A stretch of 64,000 nt of DNA from Haloferax larsenii JCM 13917 (lineage in GTDB: Archaea; Halobacteriota; Halobacteria; Halobacteriales; Haloferacaceae). Shown in pieces: positions 9,296 through 18,581 of the stretch. Both the position numbers and the translations under genes were made by a program. The stretch lies in assembly GCF_000336955.1 (NCBI RefSeq), contig NZ_AOLI01000009.1, positions 165,171 through 229,170 of the forward strand, read 5' to 3'. Below the pieces are notes generated by a model that worked only from the letters and a program-made list of their open reading frames with translations, was not told the origin of the DNA and searched no databases. Numbering within the stretch: position 1 is the first letter of the stretch; each line of letters begins with the position of its first letter.

Positions 9296-10687
9296 ATGAC
9301 AAATGTCATGGGTGGAAGTGTCGACGCTGCGAACAGAACTGACCGACGAACGTTCCTGAAAAAGACGGGGGCATGCTCAGTTCTCACCGCTGGGCTCGCT
9401 GGCTGTGTCGGAACCGAGGGGAACGGGAACGGTGACGGGAATGGTGGGACTCCCACCGACGAGCCAACTGACGGGGACACTACCGCTGGCACGACCACAG
9501 AGATGGCAGGACCCGAGCGCGTCGTCATCGGTCAGCCGGCGTCGCTGACCGGACAGTGGGACTTCCTCCAGCCGGCAGTGTCGCAGTCGACGGACCTCGC
9601 GGTGCAGGAAATCAACGAGGCAGGTGGACCACTCGACGCGACGCTCGAAGTACAACGACGCGACACGGCAGTCGACCCACAGCAGGCCCGACAGGTCGTC
9701 AGGCAGTTGGTCGATAGCGACGAAGTCCACGCGATAAACGGGCTGTTCTCCAGCGAAATCGTTCCGCTGTGGGACTTCCTCCAGGAACAGCAAGTCCCGG
9801 TCGTCACGCCGTGGCCGGGGACGACGTTCCTCGACACTCGGGGCGGGGACAAGGGAACGGACGACCTCGGTGACGATGAGTGGCTCTGGCGAACTGTCAT
9901 CGGCGACACCGTCCACACTTCCGGGGCGGCGGAAGCGATGATTGACGAAGCCGGAATCGAACAGATGGGTATCCTCAGCGCCACGTCTGCGGGCGAAGAG
10001 GGGTGGACGAGGCAGTTCGTCAACTGGTACGAGAGCCTCGGTGGAGAAGTCGTCGAGGTCGTCTCGGCGCAGGGCGGGCAGTCCTCCTATCAGAGCCAAC
10101 TCGACAGACTGTTCGAGAACGACTTCGAGGCGTGGGCACTCTCCTTTGCTCTCGAAGATGCAACTACAATCATCCGTAACTGGGACGAAGGAGGGTACGG
10201 CAGACAGCTTCTGATGGAAGACGGCCTGCGGGACCCTGGCCTCATCGACGCGGTTGGGGACGTCGCCGAAGGAGCGTGGATTGCGGCCGGGAGCACAGAG
10301 GGCCCGAATTTCGAGAGTTTCCTCCCGAAGTTCCGCGACGCGGGTGATGCCAGCCTCCACCCGTGGGGAGTCGCCGCCTACGACGCCACGAACGTCATCG
10401 CACTCGCCATCCACCACGCCGGTGAGGCTTCGCACGACGCCATCCAGCGGAGCCTCGGCGATGTCGCCCGAGGAGGTGGGACGACCGTCACGACGTTCGC
10501 CGAGGGCAAAGAGGCGCTCGACAACGGCGAAGAAATCAACTACGAGGGCGCGGTCACGAACGTCGATTTCACCCCGCACGGGAACGTCTGGGGAGACGTC
10601 GCAGTTGATAGGGTCACTCCCGACGGCTTCGAGAACGAGTTCACCATCGGGGCCGACAAGCTGCAGGCCGAAATCGACGACTACTGA
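9296..10687 (+). CDS. livK: Branched-chain amino-acid-type ABC substrate-binding lipoprotein
   Basis: Periplasm-facing binding protein of a Liv-type importer (type I periplasmic binding fold). A Tat signal (DRRTFLKKTG) is followed by lipobox LAGC (Cys37) and a long Gly/Asn/Asp/Thr-rich linker, then the ligand domain beginning VVIGQPASLTGQWD. The ATG at 9296 is taken as start; an in-frame ATG at 9308 fits a TATA-like AACTATA at about 9275-9281 equally well and would remove four residues. First gene of livK-livH-livM-livG-livF. The cargo may be amino acids, amides or urea, because this family is broad. Confidence 0.88.
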   Translation: MTNVMGGSVDAANRTDRRTFLKKTGACSVLTAGLAGCVGTEGNGNGDGNGGTPTDEPTDGDTTAGTTTEMAGPERVVIGQPASLTGQWDFLQPAVSQSTDLAVQEINEAGGPLDATLEVQRRDTAVDPQQARQVVRQLVDSDEVHAINGLFSSEIVPLWDFLQEQQVPVVTPWPGTTFLDTRGGDKGTDDLGDDEWLWRTVIGDTVHTSGAAEAMIDEAGIEQMGILSATSAGEEGWTRQFVNWYESLGGEVVEVVSAQGGQSSYQSQLDRLFENDFEAWALSFALEDATTIIRNWDEGGYGRQLLMEDGLRDPGLIDAVGDVAEGAWIAAGSTEGPNFESFLPKFRDAGDASLHPWGVAAYDATNVIALAIHHAGEASHDAIQRSLGDVARGGGTTVTTFAEGKEALDNGEEINYEGAVTNVDFTPHGNVWGDVAVDRVTPDGFENEFTIGADKLQAEIDDY

Positions 10688-10708
10688 CTGCGGGTTGGTT
10701 CCTCGATT

Positions 10709-11593
10709 ATGGCACTCCCTCTTGCACAAGAACTCATCTTCGGACTCGTCATCGGGTCGTACATCGCGCTGGGTGCCATCGGGTTCACCCTGGTGTACGG
10801 GCTCGTCAACATGATTAACTTCGCCCACGGGGAGTTCATCACTATCGGGGCGTTCGTCGGCTACCTCGCCGTCGTGTTCGGTGGGGTGTCCCTCCCGGTT
10901 GCGCTCCTCGTCGCGCTCCTCGTCGCCGCCGTCACCGGATGGGCCATCGCACGACTCACCTTCGAGCCGATGAACGACGCCGGCGCGGTGCCGCTGCTTT
11001 TGATGTCTATCGGTCTGGGGCTCGTGCTCCGGAACGGCATGCGAGCGATTGCAGGGCCCGACCGCCGGAACGTACCGGTTGCCGTCACGACCTATCGCTT
11101 CGACGACCTCGGCTTCTTCGTGACGAGCAATCAATTGTTCATCATCGGGGTGACGCTCTTCGCGGTGCTCGTCTTACACCTGTTTCTCAGTCGAACGATG
11201 GTCGGGATTTCGATGCGTGCAACCGCCGACAACGAGCGTCTCGCACTCGTCTCCGGCATCGATACACGGCAGATTCGGAACGCGGTCTGGCTCGCAGCCT
11301 CCGGGCTGGCGGGCGTGGCCGGTGTCATGCTTGCGGTCTCACAGTCTGCGAATCCCAGCGTCGGATTCGGCCAACTGTTGTTGATAATCACGGCTGCCAT
11401 CCTCGGTGGTGCCGGAAGTCCGTACGGAGCGGTCGCCGGTTCGTATCTGCTGGGGGTCGGCATCGCCGTCTCCGTGGCCTTCTTGCCAGCCGACATCGTG
11501 GCGCTCAGTTCGACCATGGCCTTTGCCATCCTCATCGTGGTCCTTCTGGTCCGTCCCGGTGGCATCGCCAACACGGAGGTGCGGACGTCATGA
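10709..11593 (+). CDS. livH: Branched-chain amino-acid-type ABC permease LivH
   Basis: Inner-membrane permease of the Liv importer. The 294-residue protein has about eight hydrophobic segments and the family motif VYGLVNMINFAHGEF near residue 30. It starts 21 nt after livK stops. Its stop codon overlaps by 4 nt the ATG of a 13-codon ORF that leads into livM. Confidence 0.92.
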   Translation: MALPLAQELIFGLVIGSYIALGAIGFTLVYGLVNMINFAHGEFITIGAFVGYLAVVFGGVSLPVALLVALLVAAVTGWAIARLTFEPMNDAGAVPLLLMSIGLGLVLRNGMRAIAGPDRRNVPVAVTTYRFDDLGFFVTSNQLFIIGVTLFAVLVLHLFLSRTMVGISMRATADNERLALVSGIDTRQIRNAVWLAASGLAGVAGVMLAVSQSANPSVGFGQLLLIITAAILGGAGSPYGAVAGSYLLGVGIAVSVAFLPADIVALSSTMAFAILIVVLLVRPGGIANTEVRTS

Positions 11594-11631
11594 CGTTGCA
11601 GTCCGTCGTCGACACAGAGGTGCGCCAATGA
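11590..11631 (+). CDS. 13-codon ORF bridging livH and livM
   Basis: A short frame encoding MTLQSVVDTEVRQ. Its ATG overlaps the livH stop (ATGA at 11590-11593), and its TGA overlaps the livM ATG (ATGA at 11628-11631). There is therefore a double coupling that would hand ribosomes from livH to livM across a 34-nt gap. Whether the peptide itself matters is unknown; the frame may serve only translation. Confidence 0.45.
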   Translation: MTLQSVVDTEVRQ

Positions 11632-12665
11632 GCCGCTTCGAACTCCCCGAAATCGACGCGACTCGCGCCGGTCTCGTGTTGTTCGTCGCCTCAGTTATCT
11701 TCCTCTACAGCCCGGTTTTTATCAGGCCGCCGAGCGGAACGTTCGTCTTCCTCGAACTCGCCGTCCTCTTTCTGTTGTATGCGCTGATACTCATCGGACT
11801 AAACCTCCAATTCGGCCACACGGGACTCGTCAACTTCGGACCCGTCGCCTTCTTCGCCGTCGGCGGGTACGCCGCTGCGATACTGACTGCGAACGACCCC
11901 TACAGAGCTGTCGGACTCGGCTTCGCGTGGCCAGTCGGCCTCGTCGCCGGGGTCCTCGCCGCGGTCGCACTCGGCGTCTTACTCGGCTTCTCGACGCTTA
12001 AACTCCGGGACGACTTCCTCGCAATCGTTACGCTTGCGGTAGCCGAAATCATTCAGGGACTGACCATCACGTTCCGCGACGTCACCGGCGGTTCGATCGG
12101 ACTGCAGAACGTTCCGCGACCGATAGCCGACATGACCGGTGGTGGCGGCGGCGCAGAGCTATTCGCAACAATCGTCGTCCTCGGCTCGGTTTGCCTCCTC
12201 GCCTACGGCGTGTTCCATCGGCTGTCAGCGTCGCCCTACGGGCGTGTTCTCAGAGCCATCAGGGCCGATGAACAGGTGACTGAAACGCTCGGCAAGCGGG
12301 TGTTCAGGTACAAACTCGTCGTCTTCATCTACGGGGCAGCTATCGGGGGGCTAGCTGGCGCGCTCCTCGTCTTCTACAACGGCGCTGCCTCGGCGAGCTT
12401 TTTCACTATCGACGTCACAGTCATCGTCTGGATAGGCATGCTCGTCGGCGGCGCTGGCAGCGACCGCGGCGTGCTCGGCGGACTCGCGCTCATCATGGGC
12501 TTTCAGTTGTTCACCCGCTTTCTCAACGACCTGCTTCCGTTCGTCACACAGGACCAGTTCGCTTCGATTCGCCTCGTTCTTGTGGGACTGCTGTTGATGC
12601 TCGTCGTCAAGTATCGCCCCGAGGGAATCTGGGGAACCGCCGAGGAACTGGAGGCCGACTCGTGA
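11628..12665 (+). CDS. livM: Branched-chain amino-acid-type ABC permease LivM
   Basis: Second permease of the Liv importer, 345 aa from the ATG at 11628 (MSRFELPEIDA). An upstream extension of the frame is rejected because it runs through livH. Hydrophobic helices start near residue 12; the family motif GLNLQFGHTGLVNFGPVAF is near residue 55. Its stop overlaps the GTG start of livG by 4 nt (GTGA). Confidence 0.92.
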   Translation: MSRFELPEIDATRAGLVLFVASVIFLYSPVFIRPPSGTFVFLELAVLFLLYALILIGLNLQFGHTGLVNFGPVAFFAVGGYAAAILTANDPYRAVGLGFAWPVGLVAGVLAAVALGVLLGFSTLKLRDDFLAIVTLAVAEIIQGLTITFRDVTGGSIGLQNVPRPIADMTGGGGGAELFATIVVLGSVCLLAYGVFHRLSASPYGRVLRAIRADEQVTETLGKRVFRYKLVVFIYGAAIGGLAGALLVFYNGAASASFFTIDVTVIVWIGMLVGGAGSDRGVLGGLALIMGFQLFTRFLNDLLPFVTQDQFASIRLVLVGLLLMLVVKYRPEGIWGTAEELEADS

Positions 12666-13417
12666 CGCTTTTGGAAGTCGATGGGCTTCACCGCTCGTTC
12701 GGCAGTCTCGTCGCAGTCGACGACGTCACCTTCGAAATCGAGCCCGGAGAAATCGTCGGGATGATTGGACCGAACGGTGCCGGAAAGACGACGACGTTCA
12801 ACTGCATTTCCGGCGTCCTCGCCAGCGACGCTGGCACCGTCACCTTCGACGGCGAGGACGTGACTAACGTCCCCGCGTACGAACTCGCACGGAGCGGGCT
12901 GGTTAGGACGTTCCAGCAAACGCGAGAACTGTCGACGATGACCGTCGAAGCGAATGTGTTGCTACCGACACCTGCTCATCCCGGCGAACGGGCCTGGCAT
13001 GCCATCACGCGGTCGGAGGCGAGCCAGCAACGCGAGCGAGAGGCGCGAAAGCGAGCGATGGAACTACTCGACGTGTTCGACATTCGTTCGAAGGCTGACG
13101 AGTACGCTGGTACCCTCTCAGGTGGGCAGCGGAAACTGCTGGAACTGGCGCGGGCGTTGATGCTCGACCCGACGATGCTCATGCTCGACGAACCGTTTGC
13201 GGGAGTCAATCCAACGCTCACGACAGAACTCGTCGCCCACCTCGAATCGCTCAACGACGACGGACTCTCGCTTCTCATCATCGAGCACGAACTAGAGACG
13301 CTCACCGACCTCGTCGACCGCCTGATTGTGCTGACCGATGGGCGCGTCTTGGCGACCGGTACGCCGGCGGAAATCACGAGCAACGAGGAGGTAATCGATG
13401 CCTATCTGGGTAACTGA
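12662..13417 (+). CDS. livG: Branched-chain amino-acid-type ABC ATPase LivG
   Basis: ATP-binding subunit of the Liv importer, 251 aa. Walker A GPNGAGKTTT near residue 37, signature LSGGQRKL near 154, Walker B MLMLDEPFAG and the switch histidine in IIEHE are all present. The start is GTG at 12662, chosen because it overlaps the livM stop and begins directly at the LLEVDGL strand of the domain. Confidence 0.93.
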   Translation: MTLLEVDGLHRSFGSLVAVDDVTFEIEPGEIVGMIGPNGAGKTTTFNCISGVLASDAGTVTFDGEDVTNVPAYELARSGLVRTFQQTRELSTMTVEANVLLPTPAHPGERAWHAITRSEASQQREREARKRAMELLDVFDIRSKADEYAGTLSGGQRKLLELARALMLDPTMLMLDEPFAGVNPTLTTELVAHLESLNDDGLSLLIIEHELETLTDLVDRLIVLTDGRVLATGTPAEITSNEEVIDAYLGN

Positions 13418-13471
13418 ATTCACAGAGAACAGGGCAACCAGCCGACCGGGGCCGATACAGAGGCGAGGCCG

Positions 13472-14194
13472 ATGAGCCTGCTTGAGGTCACTGAACTGGA
13501 CGCAGGATACGGCGACCTGCAGGTACTATTCGGAGTCGACCTCCACGTCACCGAAGGCGAGTACGTTGCAATCGTCGGCCCCAACGGGGCCGGGAAGTCG
13601 ACGGTGATGAAAGCCGTCGTCGGGTTGGCCACGCACATGGGTGGGGAAATTCGGTTTGACGGCGAGGATATCACGGGCTTGGAACCCCAAACGAGAATCG
13701 AGCGCGGACTCGGATACGTCCCACAGACGGAGAACATCTTCCCGACACTGACCGTCGAGGAGAATCTCAAGATAGGTGGCTATCTGCTCGGCGGTCTCCC
13801 GGACGACCGGCAGGAAGCGGTCGTCGAACAGTTCCCCATCCTCGCAGAGCGCTTGGACCAGCGGGCCGGCAACCTCTCCGGGGGCCAACAACAGATGCTT
13901 GCGATGGCGCGGGCACTAATCCCGGACCCACCCGTGCTGTTGCTGGATGAACCATCCGCGGGACTGGCCCCGGACCTCGTCGACACCGTGTTCGACCATA
14001 TCGACGCGGTCAACGACCGCGGAGTCACGGTGGTCATCGTCGAGCAGAACGCGAAGACCGCCCTTCGTCGCTGTGACCGCGGCTACGTGCTTACACAGGG
14101 CGAGAACCGATACACAGACGAGGGCGACGCGCTGCTGAACGACCCCGAGGTCCGAAAGCAGTTTTTGGGTGGGGGAGATTCTCCCACCGGCTGA
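13472..14194 (+). CDS. livF: Branched-chain amino-acid-type ABC ATPase LivF
   Basis: Second ATPase of the Liv importer, 240 aa, with Walker A GPNGAGKST, signature LSGGQQQM, Walker B VLLLDEPSAG and IVEQN. It lies 54 bp after livG. The last residues (GGGDSPTG) and the stop codon are encoded by an IS605-like palindrome, so the natural C-terminus has probably been replaced; the catalytic domain ends earlier and looks intact. Confidence 0.92.
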   Translation: MSLLEVTELDAGYGDLQVLFGVDLHVTEGEYVAIVGPNGAGKSTVMKAVVGLATHMGGEIRFDGEDITGLEPQTRIERGLGYVPQTENIFPTLTVEENLKIGGYLLGGLPDDRQEAVVEQFPILAERLDQRAGNLSGGQQQMLAMARALIPDPPVLLLDEPSAGLAPDLVDTVFDHIDAVNDRGVTVVIVEQNAKTALRRCDRGYVLTQGENRYTDEGDALLNDPEVRKQFLGGGDSPTG

Positions 14195-14213
14195 AGCCGT
14201 GGGTGTTCTCCTC
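14167..14213. repeat. IS200/IS605-type right-end-like palindrome
   Basis: Two adjoining imperfect hairpins. The first is formed by GGTGGGGGAG and CTCCCACC around 14169-14188. The second is CCCACCGGCT / AGCCGTGGG at 14183-14203, with one bulged base and the livF TGA in its loop. Such sequences resemble the subterminal hairpins at right ends of haloarchaeal IS605/IS1341 elements. No transposase or TnpB frame is present here, so this would be a solo end or small non-autonomous remnant. The family link is from memory and needs a search. Confidence 0.5.
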
Positions 14214-14254
14214 GGTTCCCCTCATCTCTAGGCATTCTCCCCGTCTCTCTGACT

Positions 14255-16783
14255 TCAATCGTCGCCCGGCGTGGGACCGACGTCCATCTCCAGTGCGCCG
14301 AGTGGGACCATCGGGTCGTTGCCGCTGAATCTGTCCCAGACGACGAGTGCCGACGGGAGGACGAGCACCGACGCGAGGAACGAGTAGACGATGCTCGCCG
14401 CAGTGAGAAGCCCGAACTGCCCGAGGACCGAGAGGACTGCGAGGACGAGCACGCCGAGTCCGAAGACGGTCGTGAGCATGCTGCCCGCGAGTGCGCCGCC
14501 GGTTCCGCGGACAGTTCGGTCGAGCGCCGTCCGGAGGTCGTTCTCTGCGCGCTCGTCGATGAAGCGGTGGACGACGTGAACCGAGTAATCGACGCCGAGA
14601 CCGATAGTCAACGCCAGCACCGTCGCGGTGAAGGCGTTGAACGAGATTCCGACCAGTCGCATCGTTCCGGCGACCGACGTGACGGCGACCAAGATAGGCA
14701 CGAGATTGGCGAGCGCCAGCGAGGGTCGGCCTTCGAGCCACCAGTAGACGAAGATGAGGAACGCACCCGTGCCGGCGAGAGAGATGGCGAGGCTCTGAAT
14801 CGCCGAGTCGAGGATGAGGTCCGAGATGGCCGTGAAGACGACGACTGTCCCCGTCGCAGTGCTCGTGGTTCGGAACCGGTCGGCTATGGTGCGAGCGTCG
14901 GCGACGACCGTATCGTCATCTGCGTCGGCTTTGACGCGGTAATCTACGCGGGCGCTCCGGTAGTCGTCGGCGAGATAGTTGGCAGCCTGTTCGCCCGACT
15001 CGGTGGCGAGCAGCGCATCGTACACCGTCTCTAACTCACGGTCGGGGATGCCGTCGCCGTCGGTATCGTGGCGCGCGACGACTGTCGCGAAGTCCTCGTT
15101 TTTGGCTGCCTCAGCCTGCAGGACGGTCAGAATGCTCGTCGATTCCGCCCGGCGGTTCTCGACGAGGAACGTGTCCGGCGGGTCCTGTGCGACCCGGTCG
15201 AGTTCTTCGAGGAACGCGCCGTCTGTCATCCTACCCTCCAAGAATATCGTCACGACGCCGCTTTGGGAGGACGTAAAGCGGTCTTCGAGGAACTCGATGT
15301 CGGCGACGACACTGTAGTCACCGGGTGCGAACGGTTCGGGTAGCGCCTTCAGGTAGGCTGGTGCCTCCGCGGGCGGCAGAAAGTCTTCCTGGCCGAACTC
15401 GGTGCCGACGCCGGTTGCGTACCACATCGCGCCGCTGGAGAGAAGCAGTGCGGCGACGAGGACGACTACAGGCGCGCGAAGCGCAGGGCCGATGCCGATT
15501 CGGAGCGCCGACCCGAGTGAACTTCCCTCGCGCCCGAGTGGGGACTGGCTGAACGTCGGAATCGGGTATCGCTGGCGGAGACGGTCGATTTCGACCTTCG
15601 CGGCGGGGAGGAAGACGCCGAAGACGAAGAACGTGAAGATGATACCGATAGCCGCGACCACGCCGAAATCACGAATCGGCGTGAGGTTGCTCACGAGGTT
15701 CGAGAGAAAGCCGATGACCGTGGTTCCGGTGACGATGAAGAACGCGACGAGGAGTTGGTCGGTCGCTTTGCGCATGGCCTCGCCGACGTCGTGGCCCTCG
15801 GCGCGGTCTTCGCGATAGCGATTCACCGCGTGAATCCCGAAATCGATGCCGACCGCCAACAAGAGCGGCGGCACGGCAATCATAATCTGGTTGAACGGGA
15901 TGCCCGCGAGGCCGAGGAACCCGAAGGTCCAGACGAGAGCCATCCCGAGCGCAGCAGTCCCTAACAGCAGGTCCACGAGGTCGCGGTAGGCGACGACGAG
16001 AAAGAGGACGATAAACAGGACTGCCGCGGGCACGACGATGATGAGCGAGTCCACGATGACCGTGCTGAACTCGTCGGCGATGACGCCGGTTCCGAACACC
16101 GAGATGTCGCCGCCGACGGTGGCGACGATGCGCTGTGCTTTGCGCTGAATCGGCGTCAGTTGACTCTCACCACCCTGTCCTGCACTGGCGGCTTCGTCCT
16201 TCGGGAGCGAGTGAGTGATGACGGCGATAGTCGCCGTCGACGAAGCGCCGGTCGGGTTGAAGTCGTCGGCGAGAAGCCCGATGAATCGGGGGTTGTTCGC
16301 GTTCGCGCTGACCGCGGCGGCGACGTCCCTGTCTGTCGCCCGTTCGACGGCAGTTATCTGTGCGTCGAGTGTATCGGCGTCCTCGTCGAGCGTCTGTGCG
16401 ACGACAGACGCTGCACTCGCGGTCGAACTCACGCGGAGGTCGTCACGGTCTGCCAGTCGCTTCTGCGCTTCGAGCATTCGAAGGAGTTCGCGCCTCGTCA
16501 GGACGTTCGGTGCGCGTTGGATGAGTTGCGTACTGCCTGTGGACTCGGCGAAACTCGGTGAGAACTCCTCGCTGATGCGCGAGAAGGCCTCTTCTTCGGG
16601 AACTTCCTCGGCGAACTGTTCAGTTCCTGCTTCCGTCTCGACGGCGCTCAGGCCAGCCCCGAAGACGAGCGTCAAGGCGAGAAAGACGAGGATAACGCGC
16701 CGAGAGCGATTGACGATGCGGTAATCGACCCAGTCGACGAACCGCTGAAAGTCGAATCGAGACACCGAGTCCAAGCGGGACAT
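14255..16783 (-). CDS. RND/MMPL family exporter (HAE3-like)
   Basis: Large membrane exporter of the RND superfamily, 842 aa. It has the expected duplicated plan: one helix near residue 35, a soluble loop to about residue 240, a block of five or six helices with a long extracytoplasmic domain after them, then a second block of helices from about residue 670 to the end. The IDFGIHAVNRYREDR and LGVDYSVHVVHRFIDER segments are equivalent sites in the two halves, and their Asp residues are candidates for proton relay. It starts 3 nt after the upstream secreted protein gene ends, so the two are one operon. Archaeal members are linked to lipid or hydrophobic substrate export, but the cargo is unknown. 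Confidence 0.87.
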   Translation of the reverse strand: MSRLDSVSRFDFQRFVDWVDYRIVNRSRRVILVFLALTLVFGAGLSAVETEAGTEQFAEEVPEEEAFSRISEEFSPSFAESTGSTQLIQRAPNVLTRRELLRMLEAQKRLADRDDLRVSSTASAASVVAQTLDEDADTLDAQITAVERATDRDVAAAVSANANNPRFIGLLADDFNPTGASSTATIAVITHSLPKDEAASAGQGGESQLTPIQRKAQRIVATVGGDISVFGTGVIADEFSTVIVDSLIIVVPAAVLFIVLFLVVAYRDLVDLLLGTAALGMALVWTFGFLGLAGIPFNQIMIAVPPLLLAVGIDFGIHAVNRYREDRAEGHDVGEAMRKATDQLLVAFFIVTGTTVIGFLSNLVSNLTPIRDFGVVAAIGIIFTFFVFGVFLPAAKVEIDRLRQRYPIPTFSQSPLGREGSSLGSALRIGIGPALRAPVVVLVAALLLSSGAMWYATGVGTEFGQEDFLPPAEAPAYLKALPEPFAPGDYSVVADIEFLEDRFTSSQSGVVTIFLEGRMTDGAFLEELDRVAQDPPDTFLVENRRAESTSILTVLQAEAAKNEDFATVVARHDTDGDGIPDRELETVYDALLATESGEQAANYLADDYRSARVDYRVKADADDDTVVADARTIADRFRTTSTATGTVVVFTAISDLILDSAIQSLAISLAGTGAFLIFVYWWLEGRPSLALANLVPILVAVTSVAGTMRLVGISFNAFTATVLALTIGLGVDYSVHVVHRFIDERAENDLRTALDRTVRGTGGALAGSMLTTVFGLGVLVLAVLSVLGQFGLLTAASIVYSFLASVLVLPSALVVWDRFSGNDPMVPLGALEMDVGPTPGDD

Positions 16784-16786
16784 CGC

Positions 16787-18364
16787 TCAGTCCTGTCCGC
16801 GTCTGCGGACGACGAGGAAGCCAGCACCACCCGCCGCAGCGATGACGACAGCAGCACCGAGAAGCGGCAGTGTGAGACCGAACGGAAGCCCACTGCGGTT
16901 CTCGACCGCTTCGACCTGAACCGGGACGCGGTAGGCGTCGGAGATGGTCGTCTCACCGCTTTCGTCTTCGTAGCGGAAGTCGAGTTCGGCCGGGTACTGT
17001 TTCTCCAGTGCGCCGCCGTCGGCAGCGACCCGGAAGACGAGCGTCGCCGACTCGCCGGGTTCGAGTTCACTGACGAACGATTCGGTGTCCGACGACGACA
17101 ACGGTTCTTCGAAGTACACCTTCGCCGAGATGTCCCGAAGCGTCTCGTCGCGGGTGTTCACGATGGTGACGCGGAGTTCGGCGCTCTGGCCCGGCGCGAC
17201 AGTCGATTCTTCGACGGAGACGTCGAACTCTGGCGTCTCGGGTGCCACCTCGACTCGCAGGTCGATATCGTCGCTCGACCGGCGCTCACCGTCTGCGTCG
17301 CGGTAGGTGACGGTGGCAGTGAACTGTCGCGGGCCGGGGTCAGCGTTGCCGGCTACCTGCACGTCGAACGAAAACGGCACCGACTCGCCGGGTTCCATGT
17401 CGCCGAGTGCGTACTCTGTCTCGGTCGCTGTCGCAGTTCCTTCGGGCACCGAGAGCGTCACGACGGCGTTTTTCGCGAGCGCGCCACCGTCGTTCACCAC
17501 CTCACCGCTGACGCGGCCCTCGTCACCGACGCGAAGCGTGCTCGTCACCTCGTCGACGCTGAACGACTGTTCTGCGACCGGGATGAACCCCGCGGCGAGG
17601 TCAGTGTACGCCAGTCGCGCCCCGTCAGGGTTCTCGTAGGCGACGTTCAAGCCGAGCGCGTAGCCGCGGACTGAACTCTCAGACGAGAGCGACGTGTCGT
17701 AGACGAAGGTTCTGTTCTCGCCCGCCGGCCACGACGCCGCGAACTGCGTCGCAGTCGCCGAGCCCTCGAATCTAACCTCGTCGGACTGCGACGTGACGGC
17801 GACGATTGCGTTTCGCGCGTCGAGTTCGCCGGTGTTCTGGATGGTGATGGCGACGTCGCCACGACCGCCGACAGGGACCGTCGCCTCGGAGCCGACGACT
17901 GCGAATCGGACGCGTTTTTCGACGCGGAGGGGCACGTCGAGGTTGTACGTTCGGCGGTGGGCGTTGTCGAACTCGTAGAACACTTTCAGTCCGAGGTCGT
18001 ACTCACCGGCCGCGATGTTCTCGGGGGCTTCGACGCGGAAGGCGACCTCTCGCGTGTCGCTGTCGTTCATGCGCCCGACGACGATATCACCGGTTCGAAC
18101 GACGAACGGAGTGTTCCGAGATTCGAGCCGAACCCGGACGTTCTCGGCCGTCTTCGACACGTCTTCAGGCTTTCCCGGGTCGTTGGTGAAGACGACGCGA
18201 ACCATCATCTCCTCGCCCGGCTCGACGACTGGGTCGACGACGTAGGCGCGAAAGACGGGGACTTTGTTCGGGTCACGCTCCTCGTCGCTTTGCGCTACGA
18301 CCGGGGCCGCAATCGGGACGAGGACGAGCAGTACGACAGATAGGATGACCAGGATTCTCTTCAT
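16787..18364 (-). CDS. Secreted COG1361/CARDB-type repeat protein, membrane anchored
   Basis: Probable extracytoplasmic partner of the RND exporter. From the ATG at 18364 it has a Sec signal peptide (MKRILVILSVVLLVLVPIAA, cleavage after AQS), several immunoglobulin-like beta domains of the COG1361 (S-layer-like/CARDB, NEW3) type, and one C-terminal helix followed by VRRRGQD, giving a type I topology. The start is supported by a strong GGAGGT 8 nt upstream; an in-frame ATG at 18448 would put 28 polar residues before the signal. 525 aa. It is transcribed with the exporter, and COG1361 proteins commonly accompany RND exporters in archaea. Confidence 0.82.
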   Translation of the reverse strand: MKRILVILSVVLLVLVPIAAPVVAQSDEERDPNKVPVFRAYVVDPVVEPGEEMMVRVVFTNDPGKPEDVSKTAENVRVRLESRNTPFVVRTGDIVVGRMNDSDTREVAFRVEAPENIAAGEYDLGLKVFYEFDNAHRRTYNLDVPLRVEKRVRFAVVGSEATVPVGGRGDVAITIQNTGELDARNAIVAVTSQSDEVRFEGSATATQFAASWPAGENRTFVYDTSLSSESSVRGYALGLNVAYENPDGARLAYTDLAAGFIPVAEQSFSVDEVTSTLRVGDEGRVSGEVVNDGGALAKNAVVTLSVPEGTATATETEYALGDMEPGESVPFSFDVQVAGNADPGPRQFTATVTYRDADGERRSSDDIDLRVEVAPETPEFDVSVEESTVAPGQSAELRVTIVNTRDETLRDISAKVYFEEPLSSSDTESFVSELEPGESATLVFRVAADGGALEKQYPAELDFRYEDESGETTISDAYRVPVQVEAVENRSGLPFGLTLPLLGAAVVIAAAGGAGFLVVRRRGQD

Positions 18365-18581
18365 TTGACCTCCGAGGTGAACACACCGACTGCGAATCGA
18401 CTCGCGAGCGCCGGTGGAGGACGGAATTGTACCGACCCAACTGGCCATTGATACGTTGCCGACAGGGAAATACCCGTATTCACACTAGTTAGGATACTCA
18501 GCCAACCGAGACAGTCAGTTTGTGCTGTGGCTATGGCGCTGCGAGCGTTGCCCAGTAGATGTAGCCCTGTTGTGCGTCTCG

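Noticed and set aside
9377-11134. 585-codon minus-strand frame
   Set aside because: Fully antisense to livK and livH, which have clear motifs.
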